Source of the DNA: Phenylobacterium sp. Root1290
GTDB lineage: Bacteria; Pseudomonadota; Alphaproteobacteria; Caulobacterales; Caulobacteraceae
Assembly: GCF_001425305.1 (NCBI RefSeq)
Contig: NZ_LMEE01000002.1
Coordinates: forward strand, 65,284-129,283
Direction of reading: 5' to 3'
DNA length: 64,000 nucleotides
The notes beneath the pieces are model-generated. The model was not told the origin of the DNA, made no database searches, and was given only the letters and a program-made list of their open reading frames with translations. Each line of letters begins with the position of its first letter. Position 1 is the stretch's first letter. A program made the position numbers and the translations under genes. Below, in pieces: positions 49,107 through 58,723 of this stretch.

Positions 49107-50468
49107 GTGCCTCACCGTGTTCCTTCTGCCGATCGACGCCAGCTCCTTGCCGGCATGAGCGCCTTCGCCGCCGCTCCCCTGCTGGCGGGGTTCGGACCGC
49201 CGCCCCTAGGCCGGGTGTTGGCGATGTCGGACCTGCATTCGGCCTATGAGCGCACCGGCCAGTTGCTCGCCGCCCTCGAGGCTGAGGTCGCGGCGCACAA
49301 GGTCCCACATGTGATCGCCATCGACGGCGACATCTTCGAACACGGCAACGTCGCGGCGGTGCGCTCGAACGGCGCCATCGACTGGGCCTTCCTGGCCGAA
49401 TTGCCGAAGATCGCACCCACGGTCGTCAACCTTGGCAACCACGACAACGACATCACGCCTGACCTCGCGGACGTCGTTGTGCGCCTGCGCGGACTGGGCG
49501 TCGCGGTGGTCTCCAACGTCGTCGACGCTCGAACCGGCGCGCCCTACGCCCCGGCCCAGATCGACCTGCCGCTGGGTCGGCGCACCTTGCGGGTCGTCGG
49601 CGTGGCCACTGACTCGCTGAAGACCTATCCGGCCGCCAGTCGCCCCGCGCTGCAGATCCCGGTTCCCGGAGACTGGGCGCGCGCCAACCTCGCAGCGGCG
49701 CTGGCCGGCGCTGACCTAGCCATGGTCATGAGCCATGCGGGCGTCGCCCCCGACCGCGAGATCCTGCCCCTGCTGCCCGACGGGGCGCTGATGATCGGCG
49801 GCCACAACCACCTGCTTTTCCAGCACCGCCAGGGGCGCAGTCTCTATGTGCACACGGGCTCATGGAGCAACGCCTACACCGTGGTCACCCTGGGGGCGGC
49901 CGGCCCTTCCGACGCCGTCTCCAAGGCCATTGCGCTTGATGGCCCGGTGTCGCCGCGTCTCGCCACGCTGATCCCCTCGGTCCTGGCGACCTCGATCACC
50001 GAGGAGGAGCGCGCCATCCTCGGAACCTCGCCCAAGGCGCTCTCGCTGGGCGAAACCGGCCGCGCCGTGGCGGCGGCCATGGCGCGCGCCGCGGGGGCCG
50101 ATGCCGGTTTCATCGGCCACACCACACTCGGGACAGGTCTGCCAAGAGGCCCGGTCTCGCATCACGCCTTCGACGCCGTGGTGCGCTTCGAGGGCAAGCT
50201 GATGGTCGCCGAAGTTCCGCGAAAACGGCTTGCCGAGTTCCTGGCCCGCGCCAATCAGGACCGTCCCATGCCGCTGGACCAGCGCAATGGCGACTTCCTC
50301 TATGCCGAAGTCGTCACCCCAACTGGGGGCGACACCGTCCGCATCGCCACCACCGACTGGAACGCCATGAACCAGGCCGAATACTTCGGCGTCTCGGATC
50401 TGGCGTTCAGCGAAACACCCGCCCTGCGCCTCAAGGCTGTGGCCGCCAAGGCGCTTCTCTCCGCCTAA
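49107..50468 (+). CDS. Exported metallophosphoesterase (5'-nucleotidase-like)
   Basis: The protein is 453 residues from a GTG start. A Tat-like signal (R10-R11, RRQLLAGMSAFAAAPLLAG) suggests export. The dimetal phosphoesterase motifs are present in order: SDLHSAYE (D42, H44), IDGDIFEHGN (D73 or D75), VNLGNHDND (N111, H112), MVMSHAG and GGHNHLLF. The C-terminal domain from about residue 320 (AGADAGFIGHTTLGTGLPRGPVSHHAFDAVVRF) resembles the 5'-nucleotidase substrate domain. It would hydrolyse nucleotides or phosphate esters outside the cytoplasm. The stop is 24 bp from the convergent efflux gene. Confidence 0.88.
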   Translation: MPHRVPSADRRQLLAGMSAFAAAPLLAGFGPPPLGRVLAMSDLHSAYERTGQLLAALEAEVAAHKVPHVIAIDGDIFEHGNVAAVRSNGAIDWAFLAELPKIAPTVVNLGNHDNDITPDLADVVVRLRGLGVAVVSNVVDARTGAPYAPAQIDLPLGRRTLRVVGVATDSLKTYPAASRPALQIPVPGDWARANLAAALAGADLAMVMSHAGVAPDREILPLLPDGALMIGGHNHLLFQHRQGRSLYVHTGSWSNAYTVVTLGAAGPSDAVSKAIALDGPVSPRLATLIPSVLATSITEEERAILGTSPKALSLGETGRAVAAAMARAAGADAGFIGHTTLGTGLPRGPVSHHAFDAVVRFEGKLMVAEVPRKRLAEFLARANQDRPMPLDQRNGDFLYAEVVTPTGGDTVRIATTDWNAMNQAEYFGVSDLAFSETPALRLKAVAAKALLSA

Positions 50469-50501
50469 GTCAGGGGGCCGGGCCTGACCGGCTATTCGGT
50501 C
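50469..50501. terminator. Overlapping hairpins between convergent genes
   Basis: GTCAGG/CCTGAC (50469-50488, 8-nt loop) and GACCG/CGGTC (50486-50501, 6-nt loop) lie between the metallophosphoesterase stop and the efflux outer-membrane gene end. They may act as a shared terminator; stems are short. Confidence 0.3.
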
Positions 50502-51883
50502 AGACCACCGCCCAGGGCGACATAGAGCGCGATCTGGTTGCGCAGATTGGCCCCCCGCAGCTGCAGCAGCGCCTGCTGGGCGGAGAACAGGTTCCGTTCG
50601 GCGTCGAGCACCTCAAGATAGATGGCGATGCCGTTGGCGTAGCGCAGGCGGGCGGTCTCGGCCAACCGCTCCTGGGCCGCCACGGCGCGCTCCTGCGCCA
50701 CGATCTGGTCTGCGATGTACTTGCGCCCGGCCAAGGCGTCGGCCACGTCCTGGAAGGCGGTCTGGACCGTCTTTTGATAGGTCGCAACGGCGATATCGCG
50801 CTGGGCCTTGGCGGCGTCGAGGTCGCCACGGCGCGCGCCCCAGTCGAGCAGCGGCAAGACGACGCCGGCGCCGTAGTTCCAGGCGCTGCGATCGACGCCC
50901 ACCAGGCTGTCGAGGTCGCGGGAAGCATAGCCCGTAGCGCCTGTCAGCGAGATCCGCGGGAAGAAGGCGGCCCGCGCCGCGCCGATATTGGCGTTGGCGG
51001 CCCGCAACTGGTTCTCGGCCTGAATGACATCGGGGCGGTTGACCAACAGGTCGGACGGCAGGCCCGCGTCGAGCCGATTGAACATCTGCTGCTGAGCGAG
51101 CGGCCGAGGCGGCGGCAGGGCCGACACATCTACAGGTCCCCCGACGAGAACGGTCAGCAGGTCCTCGGCGAGCGCGCGGGTCCGATGCAACTCGGCCAGC
51201 TGGCCCTGAGCGTCCGTCAACAGGGTGACGGCCTGATCGTAGTCGGCCGACGAGGTGACGCCGGCGTCCAGGCGCAGCTGGGCGATCTCAAGGCTCTCGC
51301 GGCGGGCGACAAGCGTGCGCTCGGCCAGGGCGATGCGCTCCTCATTCTCGCGCAGCGTCATGTAGGCGATGGCGACCTGGCGAATGAGCGAAAGCCGGAA
51401 CGCGCGTTGGGCCTCCACCGTCGCAAGGTAATCGAAGCGCGCGGCGTCGGAGAGGCTGCGAACACGGCCCCAGAAGTCGAGTTCGAAGGCGCTGATGCCG
51501 ACGTCGATGTCGTAGGTCTCGGCGGTGACCGCTGCGCCAAGGCCGGTGATGTCCGCCGGCTGCCGAGCCCGCCCGCCCGAGGCGCCAAGGTCGACATTCG
51601 GCAGCCGGGCCGACTGCCGGATGCGATACTGCGCGCGCGCCACCTCGATCTGCGCCACCGCCACCGCCATGTCGCGATTGCGGGCCAGGGCGGTCTCTAT
51701 GACGATCTCGAGCCTCGGATCCTCGAAGAAGTCACGCCAGGACACCTGGTTGGCCGGGACGGCCCCAGGCGGCGGCTCGGAGAGCGGAAACGTCTGCGCC
51801 ACAGGAGGGACCGGCTGCGTATAGCGCGGCGCCATGCTGCAGCCCGCCAGACCGGCCGCGAGAAGGATCGCCCAGCTACGCAT
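50492..51883 (-). CDS. Outer-membrane efflux lipoprotein (NodT/OprM type)
   Basis: The protein is 463 residues. The signal peptide ends in lipobox LAGC (Cys15). The TolC-type fold shows long coiled-coil helices in two repeats (ALARNRDMAVAVAQIEVARAQYRIRQSARLPNVDLGASG and LLVNRPDVIQAENQLRAANANIGAARAAFFPRISLTGATG), the latter carrying the hallmark RPDVxxAExxLxAANA motif. It forms the exit duct of the tripartite pump. It overlaps the RND gene by 8 bp and is the last gene of the operon. Confidence 0.95.
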   Translation of the reverse strand: MRSWAILLAAGLAGCSMAPRYTQPVPPVAQTFPLSEPPPGAVPANQVSWRDFFEDPRLEIVIETALARNRDMAVAVAQIEVARAQYRIRQSARLPNVDLGASGGRARQPADITGLGAAVTAETYDIDVGISAFELDFWGRVRSLSDAARFDYLATVEAQRAFRLSLIRQVAIAYMTLRENEERIALAERTLVARRESLEIAQLRLDAGVTSSADYDQAVTLLTDAQGQLAELHRTRALAEDLLTVLVGGPVDVSALPPPRPLAQQQMFNRLDAGLPSDLLVNRPDVIQAENQLRAANANIGAARAAFFPRISLTGATGYASRDLDSLVGVDRSAWNYGAGVVLPLLDWGARRGDLDAAKAQRDIAVATYQKTVQTAFQDVADALAGRKYIADQIVAQERAVAAQERLAETARLRYANGIAIYLEVLDAERNLFSAQQALLQLRGANLRNQIALYVALGGGLTE

Positions 51884-54800
51884 GCGGGGCCTCCTCCGAA
51901 CCCAACCTCTTCCCGCGGCTCAACCAGCGCCGGGCCGAGAGGTAGAAGACCGGGGTCAGGAACACCCCCAGCAGGGTGACGGCGATCATGCCGCCGATAA
52001 CTCCAGTGCCCACGGCCTGGCGGCTGGCCGCGCCCGCGCCCGTGGCGATGAACAGCGGCACCATGCCCAGCACGAAGGCCAGCGACGTCATCACGATCGG
52101 ACGCAGCCGCAAGCGCGCGGCCTGCAGGATCGCCTCGGACGTCGACTTCCCCGCCTCCTCCTGCTCGATGGCGAATTCGACGATCAGGATGGCGTTCTTG
52201 GCCGAGAGGCCGATGATCGTGATCAGGCCGACGTTGAAATAGATGTCCGCCGACAGCCCGCGCAGAAGCGTGAAGACGACCGCCCCGAGCACGCCGATGG
52301 GAACTCCCAGCAGCACCGACAGCGGGATCGGCCAACTCTCATAGAGCGCGGCAAGCACCAGGAAGACGATCAGCAGGGAGATCGCCAGCAGCAGCACCAC
52401 CTGCGCGCCGGCCTGTCGCTCCTCGAAGGCGATGCCGGTCCACTCGTAGCCGAAGCCGGTCGGGAGAATGCGATCGGCGATCGCCTCCATCTCGTCCAAC
52501 GCCGCGCCGCTGGAGCGGCCGGGCGCGGCGGCCCCGGACACGGTCAGGGCGGGGTAGCCGTTGTATCGCTGGAGTTGCGGCGCGCCGGCTGTCCACGACG
52601 TGCTGCTGAACGCGGAGAACGGCACCATCTGCCCGCCGGCGTTGCGGACCTGCAGGTTGAGGATGTCGGCCGGAGTCATGCGCTGTTCGGCCGACGCCTG
52701 GATCAGCACCCGCGAGATATTGCCGCCATAGGTGAAGTCGTTGGCGTAGGACGATGCCAGCGCGATCGACAGCGTCGCGTTGATATCGCCGATGTTCACC
52801 CCCAAGGCCCGCGCGCGCACCCGGTCGATGTCCAGGTACAGCTGAGGCGCGTCGGGCTGCCCCTCCGCCCGCACACCCACCAGCAGCGGACTCTTGGCCG
52901 CCTCGGCCAGCACCTGGTCGCGCGCGGCGATCAGCGCCTCGGCGTCGGCGCCGCTGCGGTTCTGGATCTTCATGCTGAAGCCGCTGGAGGTGCCGAGCGC
53001 CGGGATCGGCGGAGGGTTGAGGGCGAAGATGTTGGCGGTCTTCACCTGCGACAGGGCGGCCATGGCGCGGCCGCTGAGCGCATCAGCGCTGTGCGCTGCG
53101 CCGGCTCTCTCGCTCCAGGGGCGCAGGGAGATGAAGCCCATGGCGGCGTTCTGCCCCTGGCCGAAGAAGTTGAAGCCGCTGATCATGACGATGTTGGCGA
53201 CCTCGGGCTGCTCCTTGAAGAATGCGCGGGTCTGGTCGATGGCGAGCTGGGTCCGCTCGGCGGTGGCGCCGGGCGGTGCATCGATCGTGACCAGCAGCAC
53301 GCCCTGGTCTTCCGACGGCAGGAAACCGCCCGGCAGCCGCGTATAGAGCAGCCCGGTCAGCAGCACGGCGACGAGGAAGACGGCGAGCCAACGCAGCGGC
53401 GTCGTGAGCATTCGGCCCACCCCCGCCTGATAGCGGTCGGCCATGCGGTTGAAGCCGCGATTGAAGCCCCCGAGAAAGCGGTCGACGAAGGCTAAGGCGG
53501 CGTTTCGGGGCTTGGCCTCGCTGTCGGAATGGGCGCGATGCGGCTTGAGCAGGGTCGCGCAAAGCGCGGGCGTCAGGCTGAGCGCCAGCAGGGCGGAAAA
53601 GCCTATGGAGATAGCCAGGGTCACCGAGAACTGCCGGTAGATCCCGCCCGACGTCCCGGGGAAGAAGGCCATCGGCAGGAAAACGGTCATCAGCACCAGA
53701 GTGATGCCGATGATGGCCGAGGTGATCTGGCCCATGGCCTTCACGGTCGCCTCGCGGGGCGGCAGCCCCTCCTCCGCCATGATGCGTTCGACGTTCTCGA
53801 CCACGACGATAGCGTCATCGACGAGGATGCCGATGGCCACCACCATGCCGAACAGCGAGAGGATGTTGATCGAGTAGCCGAAGATCAGCAGGCCAAAGCA
53901 CGCCCCGGCCAGGGCGACGGGCACGACGATGGTCGGAATGAGCGTGGCCCGCCAGTTTTGCAGGAACAGGAACATGACCACGAAGACCAGGGCCATGGCC
54001 TCGGCGAGGGTCTTGATCACCTCCTCGACCGACGCGCTGATGAAGGGCGTGGTGTCGTAGGGCGTCGTCCAGGCGATGTCTTCCGGGAAGGTCCTTGAGA
54101 GTTCGTCCAGGCGCGCGCGCACCCCCTGCGCTGTTGATAGCGCATTCGCGCCGGAGGTGAGCTGGATGCCCATCCCGGCCATGGTCTTGCCGTTCAGCGT
54201 CGAGCCGGTCAGGTAGCTATCGGCGCCGAGCTCGACGCGCGCCACGTCGCCGAGGTGGATGGTCGAGCCGTCCGCGTTGGCGCGCAGGATGATCTGCCGG
54301 AACTCTTCGGGCGTCGTGAACCGGTTCTGGGTGATGACGGTGGCGTTGAGCTGGCTGTCCTTGGCGATCGGCTGGTCGCCCAGGCTGCCGCCCGCGGTCT
54401 GGCTGTTCTGCTCCTGGACGGCGGCCAGCACCTCGGCGGCCGACAGGTCGTAGCCGGCCAGCTTCTGCGGATCGAGCCAGATGCGCATGGCGTACTCGGT
54501 GCCGAACAGTCGTACATCCCCGACGCCCGAGACGCGGCGGAGCTCGTCGACCACCTTGTTGGAGGCGAAGTCGCCAAGCTCCAGCGTGCTCGTCGCGCCG
54601 CTCTTGGAGGTCAGGGCGACCAGCATCAGAAAGCCGGAATTCGCCGCGTTGACCTGCACGCCCTGGCGCCGAACCTCTTCCGGCAGACGTGGCTCCACAC
54701 GGCTGAGGCGGTTCTGCACCTCCATCTGGGCGATGTTGATGTCGGTCCCGGACTCGAAGGTGACCGCGATCTGCGCGGTGCCGTTCGAGCGGCTGGTCGC

Positions 54801-55040
54801 TTCCATGTAGAGGAAGCCCGGCACCCCGTTCATCTCCTTCTCGATGACCGAAGTGACGTTCTGATCGAGGGTCGCGGCGTCGGCCCCCGGATAGGTCAGC
54901 GACAGCGTCAGCGAGGGCGGCGCGACGGTCGGATACTGTTCGATCGGCAGGCTGCGCAGGGCGATGATCCCGGCCAGCAGGATGCCCAGCGCGATGACCC
55001 AGGCGAAGACCGGCCGGTGGGCGAAGAAGCTGCTGTTCAT
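51876..55040 (-). CDS. RND multidrug efflux pump permease (HAE1/AcrB type)
   Basis: The protein is 1054 residues, a standard size, with twelve membrane helices and two large periplasmic loops. It begins SSFFAHRPVFAWVIALGILLAG and has SIPIEQYP-like RSLPIEQYPTVAPP. The helix-4 proton relay reads GILVDDAIVVVENVER with the Asp pair, and the FPGTSGGIYRQF motif follows. SAKNAILIVEFA and MTSLAFVLGMVPLF near the C-terminus match the second half. It is a proton-driven exporter of hydrophobic or amphipathic compounds. It lies 15 bp after the membrane fusion protein gene. No dedicated regulator is adjacent. Confidence 0.96.
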   Translation of the reverse strand: MNSSFFAHRPVFAWVIALGILLAGIIALRSLPIEQYPTVAPPSLTLSLTYPGADAATLDQNVTSVIEKEMNGVPGFLYMEATSRSNGTAQIAVTFESGTDINIAQMEVQNRLSRVEPRLPEEVRRQGVQVNAANSGFLMLVALTSKSGATSTLELGDFASNKVVDELRRVSGVGDVRLFGTEYAMRIWLDPQKLAGYDLSAAEVLAAVQEQNSQTAGGSLGDQPIAKDSQLNATVITQNRFTTPEEFRQIILRANADGSTIHLGDVARVELGADSYLTGSTLNGKTMAGMGIQLTSGANALSTAQGVRARLDELSRTFPEDIAWTTPYDTTPFISASVEEVIKTLAEAMALVFVVMFLFLQNWRATLIPTIVVPVALAGACFGLLIFGYSINILSLFGMVVAIGILVDDAIVVVENVERIMAEEGLPPREATVKAMGQITSAIIGITLVLMTVFLPMAFFPGTSGGIYRQFSVTLAISIGFSALLALSLTPALCATLLKPHRAHSDSEAKPRNAALAFVDRFLGGFNRGFNRMADRYQAGVGRMLTTPLRWLAVFLVAVLLTGLLYTRLPGGFLPSEDQGVLLVTIDAPPGATAERTQLAIDQTRAFFKEQPEVANIVMISGFNFFGQGQNAAMGFISLRPWSERAGAAHSADALSGRAMAALSQVKTANIFALNPPPIPALGTSSGFSMKIQNRSGADAEALIAARDQVLAEAAKSPLLVGVRAEGQPDAPQLYLDIDRVRARALGVNIGDINATLSIALASSYANDFTYGGNISRVLIQASAEQRMTPADILNLQVRNAGGQMVPFSAFSSTSWTAGAPQLQRYNGYPALTVSGAAAPGRSSGAALDEMEAIADRILPTGFGYEWTGIAFEERQAGAQVVLLLAISLLIVFLVLAALYESWPIPLSVLLGVPIGVLGAVVFTLLRGLSADIYFNVGLITIIGLSAKNAILIVEFAIEQEEAGKSTSEAILQAARLRLRPIVMTSLAFVLGMVPLFIATGAGAASRQAVGTGVIGGMIAVTLLGVFLTPVFYLSARRWLSRGKRLGSEEAPHA

Positions 55041-55055
55041 GCCCCGGCCCCCGCT

Positions 55056-56231
55056 CTACTGCGCGCCAGGCTTGGCTGCGGGCGCCGCCGGCGTCGCCTG
55101 AACGATCGTGACCTTCGCCCCTGGCCTGACCTTCTGCAGCCCGTCGGTGATGACCCGTTCTCCCGGCTTGAGGCCCGAGCTGATGACGAACCGGTCGCCG
55201 ATCATCGCGCCGAGTTGCACCGGGCGGGCGGCCGCCGTTCCGTCGGGCCCGACGACCACGACGCTGGCCTTCTCGCCGGAGAACTGGATCGCCCGCTGCG
55301 GCACCGTGATGGCGTTCGGGATCGGCGCGCCGGTCAGATGCGCGCGGACGAACTGCCCCGGCAGCAGGACGCGGTCAGGGTTCGGGAACTCGGCCCGCAG
55401 CGACAGCCCGCCGGTCGAGGGATCGACGGCCTGGTCGAGGAAGTTCAGATGGCCGACATGGCCGTAGGTCGTGCCGTCCTCGAGCACGAGGGTGACTTCG
55501 ACCCTGTCGAGGCGAGGCAGGTCGAAATTGCCGGCGGTGGCGCGGCGGCGCAGTTCCAGAATCTCGGCGTTGGGCAACGAGAAGCGGACATAGGTCGGGC
55601 TCAATTGCTCGACGCGGGTCATCAGCGTCGCCGAGGCGGCGCTGACCAGTGCGCCCTCCGTGACCTCCGCGCGGCCCACCCGCCCTGCGATCGGGGCGGT
55701 CACCGTCGTGTAGCTCAGATTCAATGAGGCGCGGTCGAGAGCCGCCTGCGCCGAGGCGACGTCCGCTTCCCCCTGGCTGACGGCGGCGCCGGCCGCGTCG
55801 AACTCCTGGGCGCTGATCGCCTTGCGCTGCACCAGCGGCGTGTAGCGCGCACGGTCTCGCCGGGCGTTGGTCAAGGTCGCCTGAGCGCGCTGCAGCGCCG
55901 CCCGGGCGCTGGCCTCGGCCGCGCGCATCTCGCGTGGGTCAATGGCGAAGAGTGGGGCGCCCGCCTTGACGTCGGTCCCTTCCAAATAGAGCCGCCGCTG
56001 AACAATGCCATCGACGCGGGCACGCACTTCGGCGGTGCGCACCGCCTCGACGCGGCCTGGCAAATCGACGACCTCGTCCACGGACTTCGGCGTGACGGTG
56101 ATCGCCTCCACCTCGACGGGCGGCGCCTGGCCCGCGGGGGGAGCGCTTTGCCCGCATCCGGCCAGGGCAAGCATCGCGGCCAGGCCCAGGATCGGAGCAC
56201 GAAAGCCGTTCGGCAAAGGGCTAGCCACCAT
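55056..56231 (-). CDS. RND efflux membrane fusion protein (AcrA/MexA type)
   Basis: The protein is 391 residues. The lipobox LAGC places the lipidated Cys at residue 26. The order of domains is standard: first lipoyl half (RARVDGIVQRRLYLEGTDVKAGAPLFAID), alpha-helical hairpin (REMRAAEASARAALQRAQATLTNARRDRARYTPL to AQAALDRA), second lipoyl half (YTTVTAPIAGRVGRAEVTEGALVS), beta-barrel and membrane-proximal domain (IQFSGEKASVVVVGPDGTAAARPVQLG). It links the pump and the outer-membrane duct. It is first in the operon and starts 108 bp from the polyamine decarboxylase gene's stop on the same strand. Confidence 0.95.
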   Translation of the reverse strand: MVASPLPNGFRAPILGLAAMLALAGCGQSAPPAGQAPPVEVEAITVTPKSVDEVVDLPGRVEAVRTAEVRARVDGIVQRRLYLEGTDVKAGAPLFAIDPREMRAAEASARAALQRAQATLTNARRDRARYTPLVQRKAISAQEFDAAGAAVSQGEADVASAQAALDRASLNLSYTTVTAPIAGRVGRAEVTEGALVSAASATLMTRVEQLSPTYVRFSLPNAEILELRRRATAGNFDLPRLDRVEVTLVLEDGTTYGHVGHLNFLDQAVDPSTGGLSLRAEFPNPDRVLLPGQFVRAHLTGAPIPNAITVPQRAIQFSGEKASVVVVGPDGTAAARPVQLGAMIGDRFVISSGLKPGERVITDGLQKVRPGAKVTIVQATPAAPAAKPGAQ

Positions 56232-56339
56232 GGAACCAAGTCCTCATGCCGCTGCTCAGCTTGTTCGTAACGCGGAAACGCGCGCTCCGTTCAACTGAGG
56301 CGAGAGGACTTCGGCTTTGCGCCGGCCCGGAGCGTCAGA

Positions 56340-57512
56340 TCAGGACAACCGGTCGCGGAAGTCGCGATAGTCGAACTGCCGGACCAGACGCAGCGCGTCG
56401 GATTCACTGTTCCAAAGCGCGATGGCCGGCAGGGGCACGCCGTTGAAGGTCGTGGTCTTGACCATCGAATAGTGCGCCTGGTCCAGGAACGCGATGCGCG
56501 TGCCCGGCCCCGGAACCTCGTCGAACAGGTAGTCGCCGATGATGTCGCCAGCCAGGCAGGACGGCCCACCGAGGCGGACTGGCGCGCCGTGCTCAGCCTC
56601 GTTCAGCATGGCCGGCCGGTAGGGCGCTTCCAGGACGTCCGGCATGTGACAGGTCGCGGAGATGTCGGTGATGGCGACGTGCACGCCGTTGTCGAAGGTG
56701 TCGAGGATCTCGCCCACCAGAATTCCGGCGTCCAGCGCGATGGCTTCGCCTGGCTCGATATAGACCTCGACGCCGTGGCGCTCGGTAATCTCGCGCAGGA
56801 AGCCGACGAGGTCTTCGCGTGCATAGTCTGCGCGCGTGATGTGATGCCCCCCGCCGAGATTGACCCACTTCAGGCCCGCCAGCAGGCCGCCCAAGCGCGG
56901 CTCCAACGCGTCCCAGATCCGGCGCAGCGGTTCGAAACCCTGCTCGCACAGGGCGTGCACGTGCAGACCATCTACGCCTTGCAGGTGTTCGGGCCGCAGC
57001 TGCGAGACCGGAAAGCCGAGACGTGATCCCGGGCAGCACGGATCGTACTTGGCGACCTCCGCCTCGCTGCTCTCGGGGTTCAGGCGCAGTCCGATCTCGA
57101 AGACTTCGCCGTCGGCGCGCGCCTGGGCGATGAGGCCCTCGAACCGGGCGATCTGCGCCGGCGAGTTGAAGATCACCGTGTCGGACAGGCGCAGGATCTC
57201 GGGCAGGTCCTCGGCGCGATAGGCCGGAGCGTAGGTGGTCAGCTCGCCCTTGTAATGCTCACGGGCCAGCCGGGCTTCCCAAAGCCCAGAAGCGCACACC
57301 CCGTGCATGTACTCGCCGACCAGATCGGCCACCGCCCACATCGAGAAGGCCTTGAGCGCAAGCAGCACCTTGGCGCCGCCGCGGTCGGCGACATCCTTGA
57401 GCACCGCGAGGTTGCTGCGCACCGCCGTTTCATCAACCACGAAGCAAGGCGATGGAACTCGGCCAAGATCAAAGCGGGCGAAGGCGCCGGGGCCCCCAGC
57501 TTGCGTCTGCAT
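56340..57512 (-). CDS. nspC: Carboxynorspermidine/carboxyspermidine decarboxylase
   Basis: The protein is 390 residues from the ATG at 57512, 5 bp behind the stop of the dehydrogenase gene; an earlier in-frame start is not needed. It is a PLP fold-type III decarboxylase: Schiff-base K54 in LLALKAFSMWAV, CEQGFEPL, WVNLGGGHHIT (cofactor phosphate loop), YIEPGEAI and the DISATCHMPDVLEAPYRP stretch with the catalytic Cys of the second subunit. It decarboxylates carboxynorspermidine or carboxyspermidine in the last step of the alternative polyamine pathway. The immediate dehydrogenase partner makes this identification firm, while the exact product (norspermidine, spermidine or homospermidine) is not fixed. 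Confidence 0.93.
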   Translation of the reverse strand: MQTQAGGPGAFARFDLGRVPSPCFVVDETAVRSNLAVLKDVADRGGAKVLLALKAFSMWAVADLVGEYMHGVCASGLWEARLAREHYKGELTTYAPAYRAEDLPEILRLSDTVIFNSPAQIARFEGLIAQARADGEVFEIGLRLNPESSEAEVAKYDPCCPGSRLGFPVSQLRPEHLQGVDGLHVHALCEQGFEPLRRIWDALEPRLGGLLAGLKWVNLGGGHHITRADYAREDLVGFLREITERHGVEVYIEPGEAIALDAGILVGEILDTFDNGVHVAITDISATCHMPDVLEAPYRPAMLNEAEHGAPVRLGGPSCLAGDIIGDYLFDEVPGPGTRIAFLDQAHYSMVKTTTFNGVPLPAIALWNSESDALRLVRQFDYRDFRDRLS

Positions 57513-57517
57513 CTCGA

Positions 57518-58723
57518 TCAGAAAGCGAGCGGCGCGGGAAGGTCTTGAACCTGCCACGGCAGGCCCTGCCGGTTCATCTGCGCCATGAACGGATCGGGGT
57601 CGAGCTGCTCCATGTTGAACACCCCGGCGCCGCGCCAGGCGCCGGTCAGCATCAGCGCCGCGCCGATCATCGCCGGAACGCCTGTGGTGTAGCTGATCGC
57701 CTGGTTGCCGGTCTCGGCGTAGGCCTCTTCGTGGTCGCAGACGTTGTAGATGTAGACCGTCTTGTCGCTGCCGTCCTTTTGGCCCGTCGCGATGACGCCG
57801 ATGTTGGTCTTGCCGCGGGTGACCGCGCCCAACGATGAGGGCTCAGGAAGCAGCGCCTTCAGAAACTGCAGCGGGATGATGTCCACGCCCTGGAATTTCA
57901 CCGGGTCGATGCGTGTCATGCCGACATTGCCCAGCACTTCCAGGTGCTTCAGGTAGCTGTCGCCGAAGGTCATCCAGAACCGGATCCGCCTGATCTCCGG
58001 ATAGAACCGGGCCAGCGACTCCAGTTCCTCATGGTACATCAGGTACATGTTCCGCTCGCCGACCCCGGCGAAGTCGAACGCCTGCTTGTGGGACAGCGCC
58101 GGTCCCTCCACCCACTGGCCATTCTCCCAATGGCGCGAGGGCGCGGTGACTTCGCGCAGGTTGATCTCGGGATTGAAGTTCGTCGCGAAGGGGTGGCCGT
58201 GGTCGCCGCCGTTGCAGTCGAGAATGTCGAGCGTGTCGATCCGGTCGAGCAGGTGCTTGCGGGCATAGGTGGTGAACACCGACGTCGCGCCGGGATCAAA
58301 GCCGCAGCCGAGCACGGCCATCAAGCCAGCCTCGCGGAACCGCTCCTGGTACGCCCATTGCCAGCTGTATTCGAACTTTGCCTCGTCGCGCGGCTCATAG
58401 TTGGCCGTATCGAGATAGTTCGCACCCGCCTTCAGGCAGGCCTCCATGATCGCCAGATCCTGGTAGGGCAAGGCGAGGTTGACCACGAGCTCCGGCTTAA
58501 CGGCGTCGATCAGCGCGGCGGTCGCTTCGATGTCGTCTGCGTCCAGTTCGGCCGTCTGGATGGTCACGCCGGTGCGTTGCTTCACTGACGCGGCGATGGC
58601 GTCACACTTGGAACGGCGACGGCTCGCCAGTGTGATTTCAGTGAAGATGTCAGGGTTCATCGCCATCTTATGGACGGCGACCGACCCGACGCCACCGGCG
58701 CCGATCACAAGCACCTTGCTCAT
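57518..58723 (-). CDS. Carboxynorspermidine/carboxyspermidine dehydrogenase (saccharopine dehydrogenase family)
   Basis: The protein is 401 residues from the ATG at 58723; the frame is open to 58870 but that part lacks an initial Rossmann fold. SKVLVIGAGGVGSVAVHKMA is the NAD(P)-binding motif, with TLASRRRSKCDAI as the phosphate-binding turn. The body matches the Lys1/saccharopine-dehydrogenase-like family that condenses diamines with aspartate semialdehyde (PELVVNLALPYQDLAIMEACLKAGANYLDTANYEP, LGCGFDPGATSVFTTYARKH). It precedes the decarboxylase by 5 bp in one operon. The 270 bp before the next gene show no other feature I can name. Confidence 0.93.
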   Translation of the reverse strand: MSKVLVIGAGGVGSVAVHKMAMNPDIFTEITLASRRRSKCDAIAASVKQRTGVTIQTAELDADDIEATAALIDAVKPELVVNLALPYQDLAIMEACLKAGANYLDTANYEPRDEAKFEYSWQWAYQERFREAGLMAVLGCGFDPGATSVFTTYARKHLLDRIDTLDILDCNGGDHGHPFATNFNPEINLREVTAPSRHWENGQWVEGPALSHKQAFDFAGVGERNMYLMYHEELESLARFYPEIRRIRFWMTFGDSYLKHLEVLGNVGMTRIDPVKFQGVDIIPLQFLKALLPEPSSLGAVTRGKTNIGVIATGQKDGSDKTVYIYNVCDHEEAYAETGNQAISYTTGVPAMIGAALMLTGAWRGAGVFNMEQLDPDPFMAQMNRQGLPWQVQDLPAPLAF

